Below are positions 15,785 through 23,700 of a stretch of DNA of 64,000 nucleotides, piece by piece (position 1 is the stretch's first letter; each line of letters starts with the position of its first letter). Source of the stretch: Tritrichomonas musculus (lineage: Eukaryota > Parabasalia > Tritrichomonadida > Tritrichomonadidae); NCBI GenBank assembly GCA_039105265.1, contig JAPFFF010000017.1, forward strand, positions 2,728,001 through 2,792,000. Reading direction: 5' to 3'. Under the pieces are notes generated by a model. That model was not told where the DNA came from and did no database searches. It saw only the letters and a list, made by a program, of their open reading frames with translations. A program made the position numbers and the translations under genes.

Positions 15785-17047
15785 TTAGACAGCAAAGTAC
15801 TGCTTATAGTCTTCACCCAATGATTCATAATTGGGTGCCACGAATCGGGTGTACATGATGGGGATTGTTATAGTAGCTCGCTCATCATCAGTCATTGGCG
15901 TTCGACCAGTTTTGGTTTTGATATACGGCACATAGAACGCAGTTCCTGCTTGCTTATCAGCATTCAACTGGAATCTACGATATGGGTTCAGCAATTTGCA
16001 TTCGACGTTCCCATTATGGTATCTTATGAATTCAGCAATCTCATTGAACACACGCCTCTGCTTCTCATGCTTCTTCTCAGTTTTGGATGTATCGTAATGG
16101 ATCAATATGATATTACCCTTGTGATAGCTCAGTAGACCATCCATTTGCATATTATTTTTGATTCGACGTAGCTTCCGTTGGCAATCCCTGATGTATCTCC
16201 ATTCCAAATCAGGGTTGTGCTGCATTTGATTGGGTGTATAGTATATCCACTTAGGCTCTTTAGCCAGATACTGGTCATAATACTCATCATCTCGATAATT
16301 GGGATTGGGCATTCGTAGAGAACGATGCGGTGTGTTGTTATAGTAGTGGACCATCTGTTGCATCAGGAAAGGGTCTCCAATTCGACGATTATCTAAACCG
16401 AATGCATTGCGGAGTGTCCTAATGGTTGCATCAACGATTTTGTGAGAGTTGCTATGTTTGGATTTATTAACGATCAGTGCATTTTTATTGAATAGCACAT
16501 TTTTAGTGCCATTGGCTATTTCCCTATTTTCATCAGTTTGATTTGCCACATCAAGCACTTTTAGTAGATTATTTTCACCATCACATTTGATGGTATTAAA
16601 TTTGAAGTCATCATATTTATCGAGAATGATTTTGGCGTATGCATCCTTAATGGTATCAGCTAGTTTGTCCTTAAGCGGTTCCACAATTAGATATCGCGTG
16701 TTGACATTCACCATGATGAGGTAAATGGTTTCATGGGGTACCAATTTATAACCAGGAGGTATTCCATGTTCCTTCGTAGTGTACTTCACAAACATCAAAT
16801 CGACCTCCCAGCAGCCAGGTTCAAATGAGAAATCCGGTTTTGAATAAGAATTACATGGTTTCAATTTGAAGTCCTTAACGAATGGTTCATGATGATACTC
16901 GGGGTTGACGATAAACAGTGATGGGTCCAATTTTGATATTTTAGATTTGAATGGGTACTTGAGCAATGACTTGTACTCATTATCGAATATCTTGAATGAT
17001 TTCTTGTTATCAGTCATCCCCTGTGGGACTGAGAGCTTGTGCATCAT
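15785..17047 (-). CDS. int: Retroviral-type integrase, 420 aa (A)
   Basis: Catalyses joining of element ends to target DNA, with a 6-bp stagger. Catalytic core: first Asp in CWEVDLMFV (near residue 81), second in IKCDGEN (near 153), third acidic position in KIVDATIRTLRNAFG (near 203), followed by HYYNNTPHRSLR, the usual integrase-type motif. The third acidic residue is Asp in A, B and C alike. The C-terminal part (DTSKTEKKHEKQRRVFNEIAEF) is a conserved basic/beta region. Preceded by an ATTATTTTTG box. Reads leftward, opposite to the integrase of B relative to the capsid gene. Confidence 0.93.
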   Translation of the reverse strand: MMHKLSVPQGMTDNKKSFKIFDNEYKSLLKYPFKSKISKLDPSLFIVNPEYHHEPFVKDFKLKPCNSYSKPDFSFEPGCWEVDLMFVKYTTKEHGIPPGYKLVPHETIYLIMVNVNTRYLIVEPLKDKLADTIKDAYAKIILDKYDDFKFNTIKCDGENNLLKVLDVANQTDENREIANGTKNVLFNKNALIVNKSKHSNSHKIVDATIRTLRNAFGLDNRRIGDPFLMQQMVHYYNNTPHRSLRMPNPNYRDDEYYDQYLAKEPKWIYYTPNQMQHNPDLEWRYIRDCQRKLRRIKNNMQMDGLLSYHKGNIILIHYDTSKTEKKHEKQRRVFNEIAEFIRYHNGNVECKLLNPYRRFQLNADKQAGTAFYVPYIKTKTGRTPMTDDERATITIPIMYTRFVAPNYESLGEDYKQYFAV

Positions 17048-17054
17048 TTAATGT

Positions 17055-17064
17055 GCAAAAATAA
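17055..17064 (-). promoter_or_regulatory. ATTATTTTTG promoter-like motif, A integrase
   Basis: Reverse-strand box seven bases before the integrase start codon (17047). Confidence 0.45.
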
Positions 17065-17118
17065 TGGTCTCAATCGGGAGTATGGAATACATCCTAGCAA
17101 TATTACGACCCTGGGAAT

Positions 17119-17352
17119 TTAATGGTTATCGCTTGATAATTCAGCTAACTCATTCTCGAGTTTGGCAACCTTTTCCTTCAAACTATTAATATCTTCAATC
17201 AGTGATTCACGAACGGCAAGACCATTGCTACCCAGCATGCCACCTTTGATGTTATTGAGATGACCCTTATACAAATAGCACTTCTCCTTGAGATCATGCT
17301 TGATGCGCTTCAACTCTGGAATCTCTTTCTTGTATTCACTCAATTCAGTCAT
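17119..17352 (-). CDS. Small coiled-coil protein, 77 aa (A)
   Basis: Homologue of the 75-aa gene of B and C, and one of the best conserved proteins between the families (EYKKEIPELKRIK, GLAVRESLIEDINSLK). Divergent from the 75-aa gene at 17387 with 34 bp between starts. In B and C the gene is at the element end; in A it lies in the interior, so the conserved block moved as a unit. Confidence 0.7.
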   Translation of the reverse strand: MTELSEYKKEIPELKRIKHDLKEKCYLYKGHLNNIKGGMLGSNGLAVRESLIEDINSLKEKVAKLENELAELSSDNH

Positions 17353-17386
17353 TTAGATACGAAAAAAAGTGTTTTTTCAAGATTAA

Positions 17387-17614
17387 ATGTCTTATGAGGA
17401 ACGCCGTGTATTAAAAGATTCTAATGGGCTTACGTATTTCAATCACCTGGAACGCCACATGCGAAATATGCGAACCATGAGTTGTACCAAACCTACAATC
17501 CAAAAATATGAAGATAAGGGGTGTATTATACATGACCCAGTTATTAAATCAACATCATCAGCGATACACCACTCGCTCAATCACCAGGTAGTCCCAAATA
17601 ATTCAAAAATTTAA
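17387..17614 (+). CDS. Small conserved protein, 75 aa (A)
   Basis: Counterpart of the 77-aa gene in B and C. The YF..LE.HM pattern, PT.....KG...HDP segment and SLNHQVV tail are retained. It overlaps the end of the convergent 153-aa gene by 4 bp. Function unknown. Confidence 0.6.
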   Translation: MSYEERRVLKDSNGLTYFNHLERHMRNMRTMSCTKPTIQKYEDKGCIIHDPVIKSTSSAIHHSLNHQVVPNNSKI

Positions 17615-18072
17615 TGTCTTAGGAGGTTGTTCACAGCATCAGTACATTCATTCACAGTATTGGTGAGCTGATTTATTTTTGTAGTGATCATGCCAATGGT
17701 GTTCTCCAAAGTGGTAATCCGTTTGGAATACGAATCTAATGATGACTGCAATACATTTATGTCAGCTCGAATGTTTGCAAATTGGATCTCCACGAGGTTA
17801 TCGTTATCGGCTTGCTTAGAGATTTTCTTGAGAAACACATTATTGGAGCCATCCTTGCCGGTGCGTTTGGTAATCCTGTACTCACACTCAGGGGTGATAA
17901 TTTTGTAGGTTTTATTGAGATAATTGGTGGTCTTCTCATTGAACATATCTTTGTACTTCTGGTAGAACAGGTCGAACTCCTCTACTGAGTTGAACGTACG
18001 CTGCTCCAGCTTATTATCGTTTATGACCTTAATATCGCATTGGGCTAAATGTTTCACATTATCTGTATTCAT
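17611..18072 (-). CDS. Coiled-coil protein, 153 aa (A)
   Basis: Counterpart of the 176-aa protein of C: SVEEFDLFYQKY, TTNYLNKTYKIIT, YRITKRTGKDG and VFLKKI match its N-terminal domain; the C-terminal half is a long helix with polar heptads (TTLENTIGMITTKINQLTNTV). A TTTATTTTTG box stands 11 bases upstream of the start on the reverse strand. Function not recognised; a trimeric or dimeric virion component is possible. Confidence 0.7.
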   Translation of the reverse strand: MNTDNVKHLAQCDIKVINDNKLEQRTFNSVEEFDLFYQKYKDMFNEKTTNYLNKTYKIITPECEYRITKRTGKDGSNNVFLKKISKQADNDNLVEIQFANIRADINVLQSSLDSYSKRITTLENTIGMITTKINQLTNTVNECTDAVNNLLRH

Positions 18073-18083
18073 TTCAAAACAGG

Positions 18084-18093
18084 CAAAAATAAA
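18084..18093 (-). promoter_or_regulatory. TTTATTTTTG promoter-like motif, A 153-aa gene
   Basis: Exact motif on the reverse strand, 11 bases before the start at 18072. Confidence 0.5.
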
Positions 18094-18122
18094 TTCATAT
18101 GTATGTGGATATTTGGTGATGA

Positions 18123-18374
18123 TTAAACTTTATCCAATATGGATTTACCTATTTCACCAGCCTTACCAACCGTTCCCAAACCTCTATCAATTGTATCAAG
18201 TAGTCCACCTGCACCAGGTATCAATCCTGCAATTGGTTTGACCCTATCAATGATTTGTCTACCAACATTGACAACTGTAGGTAGCTTATCAACAACTCTC
18301 TGCGCGACATTCCTGAGTGTAGATCCCACTTTGCGGAATCCATCTTTTATCTTCCTGAAGATACCAATGCCCAT
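18123..18374 (-). CDS. Amphipathic 83-aa protein (A)
   Basis: Start chosen at the ATG giving MGIGIFRKIKDGFRKVG, which aligns with the 83-aa proteins of B and C; an upstream in-frame start would add 13 residues overlapping the capsid promoter region. Cationic amphipathic N-terminal helix, then IDRVKPIAGLIPGAGGLLDTID, Gly-rich. Divergent from the capsid gene (46 bp between starts), as in B and C. Membrane-active capsid peptide is the working inference. Confidence 0.65.
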   Translation of the reverse strand: MGIGIFRKIKDGFRKVGSTLRNVAQRVVDKLPTVVNVGRQIIDRVKPIAGLIPGAGGLLDTIDRGLGTVGKAGEIGKSILDKV

Positions 18375-18420
18375 TTGGTATATAAAAAAATGTGATTTCC
18401 TGGTTTTTTCCAAGGTACAA

Positions 18421-20289
18421 ATGAAATATAGGAACGAAAGAGCTCACAACTTGATGTACGAGGCTGGTAATGTTATGGAGACATTCCAGAAGATGAGAAA
18501 CATTATTAATACCAATGATGGTACCAGAAGCTTCTCATTTAGAACTGTTGATTGCCATGACCAACCAGCACCATTCCATCAAGGTCAGTACTCACAGATT
18601 TCATTAACGCACCCCGACCACTTTATTAGTGATGTTGATAAAGGTTTCCTCACATTCCACATCAAACTTGATTTGCAATTGAACACCGATACTGCTAAAT
18701 TACAATTGATTGAAGATCCTGATAACCTCTACAAATTGTTTGTGGGATTCAAGTCCTCGAACCAATTATTCGACAGGCTGGAGATTCTCCATAACAATGT
18801 CAATGTTGGATATCAGCAAAATGAATGCATTCGTGAGGGCTTCCTATACTCAGTTTTGAAACCAGAAACCGAGAAGAAACGCCGCAGATTCGTTCACAGC
18901 TTATGGGAGAATGTTTCAAATTATAGTCAAACTCATGCAGGTGTTTATGTTAATCTCAATGATTTCAAAGCCAATGGGAAGACCACTACTGAATTCGATT
19001 TGAATATACCATTTGATGACTTGCTTGCATTGCAGGCATTCGATTTATTCCCCAATGGAATCATTGGTGATTTATCTATTAGATTCCAAGTCAGTCCAGC
19101 AGGTCTTGTATGGGCAGTCATTGATCCATATACGGTTGCTGAAGCAAAGGCATTCTTGGAAGATGATGATCATATTACAATGAAGCAGTTGGAGCAATTG
19201 CGTGAGATCAAGGCTCGTGGTAAACTCAAGAGGCAATTTACGCAAATTGGTAATGAAGCACTTATACCAGGGGTATTCGATAATACAATCAAATTTAAGT
19301 ACAATATTTGTGCCGAACATGGAACTCCAGTTAATGATACACCAATTGAAATCACTTTCGAATTTACAGATGAGGAATATGAGAAATTCGGTATTAAGAA
19401 GACTATGAATTTAAAGGAGATTGCACGCCATAATCCCGATTACACAGGTACTATTGAAGACTATATGACAATTGAAATCGTTGAAGAGAATAATGAACTT
19501 AAATATGAATCGCAACCGGCAACTCTCACCGTTAACCGAATGACTATCACTTTATGTAAATCCAACATGCAAGGATATGGTGTTTGTGAAGCCACTCGTG
19601 CGGGTATCGAATCCATATTACGTGAAGGACTGATAATTCCATCCCAAAAGGTAGATTATCATGCATTCCCAATTGCTGCTGCATCCAATGGAATCAAATC
19701 TACATTGAATATCCCATTAATAAATGTCACAAGCATGTCATTATTGTTCCCCAAGCATCACAACGATTTGACCGTATTTGAGAATCCCGTTTACCAAAAT
19801 TGTTATTTGAATATTGGTGGTAAGAACTTCCCAGATGAGAATGTTAGTACCATTGGTGCTAGATTCTTCGAGAGTCAACTAACAGCTGGCGATTTGGATA
19901 GCATCACACTCCAATGTACTAAGGAATTTGAGGATAGCTTCACTATGCCCAAGAATGATGTTGATGGAAATAGATATAAGAATACATTGAGTGATGCCAC
20001 ATCATTTGTATTCAATGTCCAAACTGAGAGAGCATCTGCTGGATACTGTTATGATGGCTTAGATGGTGGCAAAGGTAATATCCAAATTCAAGTCAATGGT
20101 CAACCAATATTCACTGGCAATAATGATACATATTATAATATTATTGAACCAAGTGGAGCTGTTGTTAGACCACCACCTGTCCAACTCTGTTTATGCAGAG
20201 ACACATACTTTAAGCTCTCACTCGATGGTCTTGAATATGTTGATGATGAATCACCAGCTGGCTCACAAGTTGACCCAGAAATGACTTAA
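18421..20289 (+). CDS. MCP: Major capsid protein, about 622 aa (A)
   Basis: Start chosen at MKYRNERAHN, aligned with MLYRNERSHN in B; the open frame extends further upstream but overlaps the divergent gene. It is the homologue of the Polinton double jelly-roll capsid protein: conserved SFSFRTVDCHDQPAPF, SQISLTHPDHFISDVDKGF, FVGFKSSNQLFDRLEILHNN, DLFPNGIIGDLSIRFQVSPAG, MTITLCKSNMQGYGVCEATR, KVDYHAFPIAAASNG, NPVYQNCYLNIGGKNFP and CLCRDTYFKLSLDGLEYV. It is among the best conserved proteins across the two families. The assignment to the jelly-roll fold is family knowledge plus length and position. Confidence 0.85.
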   Translation: MKYRNERAHNLMYEAGNVMETFQKMRNIINTNDGTRSFSFRTVDCHDQPAPFHQGQYSQISLTHPDHFISDVDKGFLTFHIKLDLQLNTDTAKLQLIEDPDNLYKLFVGFKSSNQLFDRLEILHNNVNVGYQQNECIREGFLYSVLKPETEKKRRRFVHSLWENVSNYSQTHAGVYVNLNDFKANGKTTTEFDLNIPFDDLLALQAFDLFPNGIIGDLSIRFQVSPAGLVWAVIDPYTVAEAKAFLEDDDHITMKQLEQLREIKARGKLKRQFTQIGNEALIPGVFDNTIKFKYNICAEHGTPVNDTPIEITFEFTDEEYEKFGIKKTMNLKEIARHNPDYTGTIEDYMTIEIVEENNELKYESQPATLTVNRMTITLCKSNMQGYGVCEATRAGIESILREGLIIPSQKVDYHAFPIAAASNGIKSTLNIPLINVTSMSLLFPKHHNDLTVFENPVYQNCYLNIGGKNFPDENVSTIGARFFESQLTAGDLDSITLQCTKEFEDSFTMPKNDVDGNRYKNTLSDATSFVFNVQTERASAGYCYDGLDGGKGNIQIQVNGQPIFTGNNDTYYNIIEPSGAVVRPPPVQLCLCRDTYFKLSLDGLEYVDDESPAGSQVDPEMT

Positions 20290-20311
20290 GAAATATAGCA
20301 ATTGGGGTAAA

Positions 20312-20321
20312 AATATTTTTG
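20312..20321 (+). promoter_or_regulatory. AATATTTTTG promoter-like motif, A 210-aa gene
   Basis: Variant box 10 bases before the ATG at 20332. Confidence 0.35.
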
Positions 20322-20331
20322 TGCTTTGGAA

Positions 20332-20964
20332 ATGACTCTCCATAAGGCTAGAATTCTATCAAGTGAAAATGATGCTAGTGTTAAACAGGAGCAGAATGTG
20401 AATATTAAGATTGCTGCGAATAGACCTCCACCTGTACAACCAGTAGCTTATACTGAAGGGGATTATCCTCAAGTTCCACAGATGCAACCTCAAGTGCAAC
20501 CTCAAATGGGATATACTGAAGGGGGATATCCTCAAAATGGCACCCAGAATGCAAATTTTACTACACCCTCGACAACTGGTGCATATCCATCAGTTGCTCC
20601 AATAAACAATCCTCCTCTAGAACGTTCATTAGAACTTGACGGTGAGGATTTGGATACCAAAAATAAATTCCTCGAGATATTGCTGAGTATCTATGAAACG
20701 AATCCATTGAGGATGAACAACTATCTTGTGTGCCATAGCAACACATTGATGGAGCTCATTAAAATACTCACTAAGGCTGACAAGGTTGAGTTGGTTATAA
20801 ATGAGGATAGTGGGTGTACAGGCTGTGTTTCAAACTCGAAGTACATGAAGATTGATAAGATATTGGTATCCAAAAATGGGGTATCCAATGAATTGAAATA
20901 TGGATATAACCATGTATGGACCGAGCTCATAAGACACTCGATATCACTCAAAATTTGTATTTAA
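20332..20964 (+). CDS. Conserved protein with Pro/Gln-rich linker, 210 aa (A)
   Basis: Starts MTLHKARILSSENDASVKQEQ; this opening is nearly the same in B and C (MNKARILSSENDASVKQEQ). A Pro/Gln/Tyr-rich linker with YTEGGYPQ repeats follows, then a helical C-terminal domain: KFLEILLSIYETNPLRMNNYLVCHSNTLMELIKILTKADKVEL, with a Cys cluster CTGCVSNSKY and a hydrophobic end. Located between capsid and membrane-protein genes in A, and directly before the membrane protein and ATPase in all three. Function unknown; its constant neighbours suggest a capsid-assembly role. Confidence 0.7.
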   Translation: MTLHKARILSSENDASVKQEQNVNIKIAANRPPPVQPVAYTEGDYPQVPQMQPQVQPQMGYTEGGYPQNGTQNANFTTPSTTGAYPSVAPINNPPLERSLELDGEDLDTKNKFLEILLSIYETNPLRMNNYLVCHSNTLMELIKILTKADKVELVINEDSGCTGCVSNSKYMKIDKILVSKNGVSNELKYGYNHVWTELIRHSISLKICI

Positions 20965-20974
20965 ATTTTCATAA

Positions 20975-21124
20975 ATGTCACTTGCAAGCGAGATCATCAT
21001 GAATATATTATTAGGGTTGATACTAGCGACCAACATAATTGAACTACTAATATTGGTATCGTTTACTGCAGAGGATGAACCACCTGAGTTGACCGATGAG
21101 CTGAGACGCACATTATACGCCTGA
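20975..21124 (+). CDS. Single-pass membrane protein, 49 aa (A)
   Basis: Too short for standard gene finding. Residues 9-31 form one hydrophobic membrane segment (MNILLGLILATNIIELLILV), followed by an acidic tail EDEPPELTDELRRTLYA. B and C have 43-aa counterparts with the same layout and a similar tail (KEPELSEEIRTKMYS). The place between the 210-aa and ATPase genes is fixed. A membrane or internal-lipid component of the particle is possible. Confidence 0.65.
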   Translation: MSLASEIIMNILLGLILATNIIELLILVSFTAEDEPPELTDELRRTLYA

Positions 21125-21129
21125 AAAGC

Positions 21130-21139
21130 TTTATTTTTG
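21130..21139 (+). promoter_or_regulatory. TTTATTTTTG promoter-like motif, A ATPase
   Basis: Exact motif five bases before the ATPase ATG at 21145. Confidence 0.5.
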
Positions 21140-21144
21140 ATTAA

Positions 21145-22086
21145 ATGTTGTATTATAAACGCCTGCAGCCAACTCTTTTTGATTATACATCTATCGAATT
21201 ATCAGACAGTTCCAGTGGAGAGCCAATAGATTTTGACACATTTGAGCAGGAACTGCGTTCTATGTTCCAGAAGCAGCAACCGGTTTCCAAGAGGTTTGAT
21301 GTTGATGAAGCTATGAGTGAGGCCTATTCCAAGAATAGGGATAGAATCACGAATGCATCCATAAGACCAATCGCTAACGGAATATATGCTTGGTACAATA
21401 CTTTGAACATACTGGTAGCTTCTCAAGGCAAAGGTAAGAGTCACACAGTTATTCGTGATATCATTCAAATGAGTAGACTCAAAAATAACCCATTTCATAT
21501 GATAGTCTATGTGAGCAAAAATGGTATTATAAATGATTCCACATTTGAATCTCAACGTGAACTCATCAACTTACCCATAGAGGTTGTCGCTGATAGTAAT
21601 GCCGAACGATACTTGAAGGAACTCGATTTATGGAAAGAGTTGTATAACAAATATAGCTCAGTTGGGAAGATTATTGTCGATGAACAGAAGTTGCAGCAAA
21701 TGTTTGAGTTCCTTCATATCAACAAACTTGGGAAACCCAATGTACCACTCAATACGATAATCCTTTGTGAGGATTTCATTAAGAGTAAGCTGTTGAAATC
21801 ATCATACTTCACAAACTATATTACACAGTTGCGCCATAAGAATTCAATCGTTTACATCAATATCCAGTTCTTCAAAGGTGTGCCAACTGATTACAAAAAT
21901 AATTGTACATCATTCTTCATATTCAATGGGTTCTCGCGACAGAAACTCAATTACATATATCAGCAGGTGAGCATACCTTGTGAATTCGAAGAGTTGTGGC
22001 AAAAATATAGAACCTTATCTGGACATGATTTCATATTGGTGAACACTGTTGAACACGATATGCAAGTTATATATAGTAAGATTTAG
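21145..22086 (+). CDS. FtsK/HerA-type DNA packaging ATPase, 313 aa (A)
   Basis: Expected to pump DNA into a capsid. Walker A is ASQGKGKSH (about residues 92-100), with a conserved upstream segment IRPIANGIYAWYNTLNILV; Walker B is NTIILCEDF (about 202-210), then a sensor-like region TNYITQLRHKNSIVYINIQFFKG with a conserved Gln. The length fits A32/A33-type viral packaging ATPases. Ends overlapping by 4 bp with the convergent 161-aa gene. Confidence 0.9.
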   Translation: MLYYKRLQPTLFDYTSIELSDSSSGEPIDFDTFEQELRSMFQKQQPVSKRFDVDEAMSEAYSKNRDRITNASIRPIANGIYAWYNTLNILVASQGKGKSHTVIRDIIQMSRLKNNPFHMIVYVSKNGIINDSTFESQRELINLPIEVVADSNAERYLKELDLWKELYNKYSSVGKIIVDEQKLQQMFEFLHINKLGKPNVPLNTIILCEDFIKSKLLKSSYFTNYITQLRHKNSIVYINIQFFKGVPTDYKNNCTSFFIFNGFSRQKLNYIYQQVSIPCEFEELWQKYRTLSGHDFILVNTVEHDMQVIYSKI

Positions 22087-22568
22087 ACAAAATCAATATC
22101 AGGGTCTGCTTCCAATACCAAATCTTGATGTTGACCAATGAATACATCAGGTTCCACAATATTGTATTTTTCACGTAATTTACCAATGAGATCCTTGGTG
22201 TTTATATTGGTTTTCTCAATCGAATAGTTGTAATACGGGCATTCCTTGAATTCATGTTTTTCGGTATTCCCATTTACGAAGAACTCATGCATGTTGATAC
22301 TCAATTTACGTCTACTGTTGGATGTCAAATATATGTTCTCAAGGTTCATCTCCTTGAGCTTATCTGGGTAGAATCTAATGGTTTCAGTATTAGTCTGTAG
22401 TGATACATATAGGACCCTCGCAAGGTAAAGCGATTTCTTCAAACTGAATGGGAACTTGTCACATAATATTGCGAAATTACATTTTGAGAATTCATCAGGC
22501 TTTGATGATAGGGATATCAATGTGTTGATGTATTCGTAGACCTTGAAATGGGTTGTGGATGATTCCAT
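22083..22568 (-). CDS. Terminal-region protein, 161 aa (A)
   Basis: Last gene of A, pointing away from the right terminal repeat. Homologous to the B and C 151-aa proteins: KVYEYINTLI, CNFAILCDKFPF, ARVLYVSLQ, YLTSNSRRKLSINMHEFF, YYNYSIEK and LREKYNI...FIG. Mixed alpha/beta, no recognised family. It is always convergent with the ATPase. Confidence 0.65.
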   Translation of the reverse strand: MESSTTHFKVYEYINTLISLSSKPDEFSKCNFAILCDKFPFSLKKSLYLARVLYVSLQTNTETIRFYPDKLKEMNLENIYLTSNSRRKLSINMHEFFVNGNTEKHEFKECPYYNYSIEKTNINTKDLIGKLREKYNIVEPDVFIGQHQDLVLEADPDIDFV

Positions 22569-22658
22569 TTGGTGGTGATAAAAAAATCAATATTCAAATT
22601 TAAAAATAGGTTTATTTTTGGGGTCAATGCGAATGCATAAATGCAAAAATAGTTAGGG

Positions 22659-22983
22659 GCCTTCAAAACTAGGGCAATAGTGGCAGTCATAAGTGAACAT
22701 CTATATAACCCCATGATGCTGACCACTTATTCCTAGTTATGAGTATCAGTTAGGGTCAATTCAAAAATAGTTAGATGACCTTCTAAACTAGGGCAATAGT
22801 GGCGGTCATGAGTGATCATAAGTGAACATCAATGTGGCCCTATGATGCTGACCACTTATTCCTAGTTATGAGTATCAGTTAGTGTCAATTCAAAAATAGT
22901 AAGATGACCTTCTAAATTAGGGCAGTGGTGTCGGTCATAAATGAATTTCTATCTGGTTGTCATCCGGAACACTCATCACTACT
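22659..22983. repeat. Right terminal inverted repeat of A
   Basis: Reverse complement of the left repeat with about 2.5 tandem units and several differences from the left copy. It ends CATCACTACT. No gene is seen between 22569 and 22983. Confidence 0.85.
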
Positions 22984-22989
22984 AACGTG
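22984..22989. repeat. Right target-site duplication of A (AACGTG)
   Basis: Second copy of the 6-bp duplication found at 3980-3985. Confidence 0.93.
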
Positions 22990-23364
22990 AATCAACTTAC
23001 TGTCAAACAAATCGCGAAGTTCATCAGTTTTGGAAGATATCGCATCAACTGTTTCTCTCAGAATAATAATATCAGCGGTGATATTGTCATTCTCAAGTGT
23101 TTTAGTGATTGTATTCCCGACTTTCTTCAAATAAATGTCTCCGTCACATCGTTTTCCTTCTTTGCAATTACGTTTTGTGATTTTGTATTCATTTCCGTCA
23201 TTAGTGATGATTTTATAAATCTTGTTCAAATAGTTTGTCGTTTGTGATTTCATTTGATCAATATTTTTATGACAGAACAAATCGAATTCTTCAAGTGATT
23301 TAAATACTTTAACTTCATTTCTGTTTTCATTTATTATTTTAACTTCATTGATGTTTTCATTCAT
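22990..23364 (-). pseudogene. Coiled-coil gene of B, 5' part (split by A)
   Basis: N-terminal portion with FKSLEEFDLFCHKN, TTNYLNKIYKIIT and KITKRNCKEGKRC, as in the uninterrupted C relative at 1830-2360. The remaining part lies at 3830-3985 on the other side of element A. Start codon at 23364, 32 bp from the end of the 83-aa gene. Confidence 0.85.
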
Positions 23365-23396
23365 TTGAGTTTATGATAAAACGTTTATAGATATCA

Positions 23397-23648
23397 TTAA
23401 ACTTTATCTAATATTGACTTTCCGACCGTTCCAACTAGACCTGCCATACTTAAACCTGTATCAATAGTGTCAATAACTTGACCGACGCCTGGAATGAATT
23501 TCGTTATCGGTTTAACTTTATCGATAATCTGTTTTCCGACATCAACGACTTTAGGAATGTTATCAACAATCTTTGTTGCTACGTCTTTGATTTTGTTTCC
23601 GAACTTCTTGAAACCGTTCTTTATCTTATTGAATATGCCTATACCCAT
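23397..23648 (-). CDS. Amphipathic 83-aa protein (B)
   Basis: B copy of 2393-2644, differing at one residue (AGLVGTVG). Starts MGIGIFNKIKNGFKKFG. Divergent from the capsid gene, with about 52 bp between starts. Confidence 0.65.
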   Translation of the reverse strand: MGIGIFNKIKNGFKKFGNKIKDVATKIVDNIPKVVDVGKQIIDKVKPITKFIPGVGQVIDTIDTGLSMAGLVGTVGKSILDKV

Positions 23649-23700
23649 TTAAAGAGTAAATAAAAGAGATAATATATTGATTCTTTTTATTAAATCATAA

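Larger units (their letters stand above)
3986..22983. mobile_element. Polinton/Maverick element A (distant family)
   Basis: A complete 18,998-bp element from AGTAGTGATGAGTG at the left tip to its reverse complement at the right tip. It has the family core (PolB, integrase, ATPase, capsid protein) plus a fibre-like protein and several small genes. Gene order and orientation differ from B and C, and the codon choice is less AT-rich. Flanked by perfect AACGTG duplications. It is the youngest insertion of the nest. It looks whole, with no clear breaks. Confidence 0.95.

Noticed and set aside
15785-17047. LTR retrotransposon or retrovirus
   Set aside because: Integrase-type core only; no reverse transcriptase, gag or LTRs; the context is Polinton.
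18139-18420. 94-codon upstream extension of the A capsid gene
   Set aside because: Lies over the opposite-strand amphipathic gene; homologues start at the M(L/K)YRNER position.
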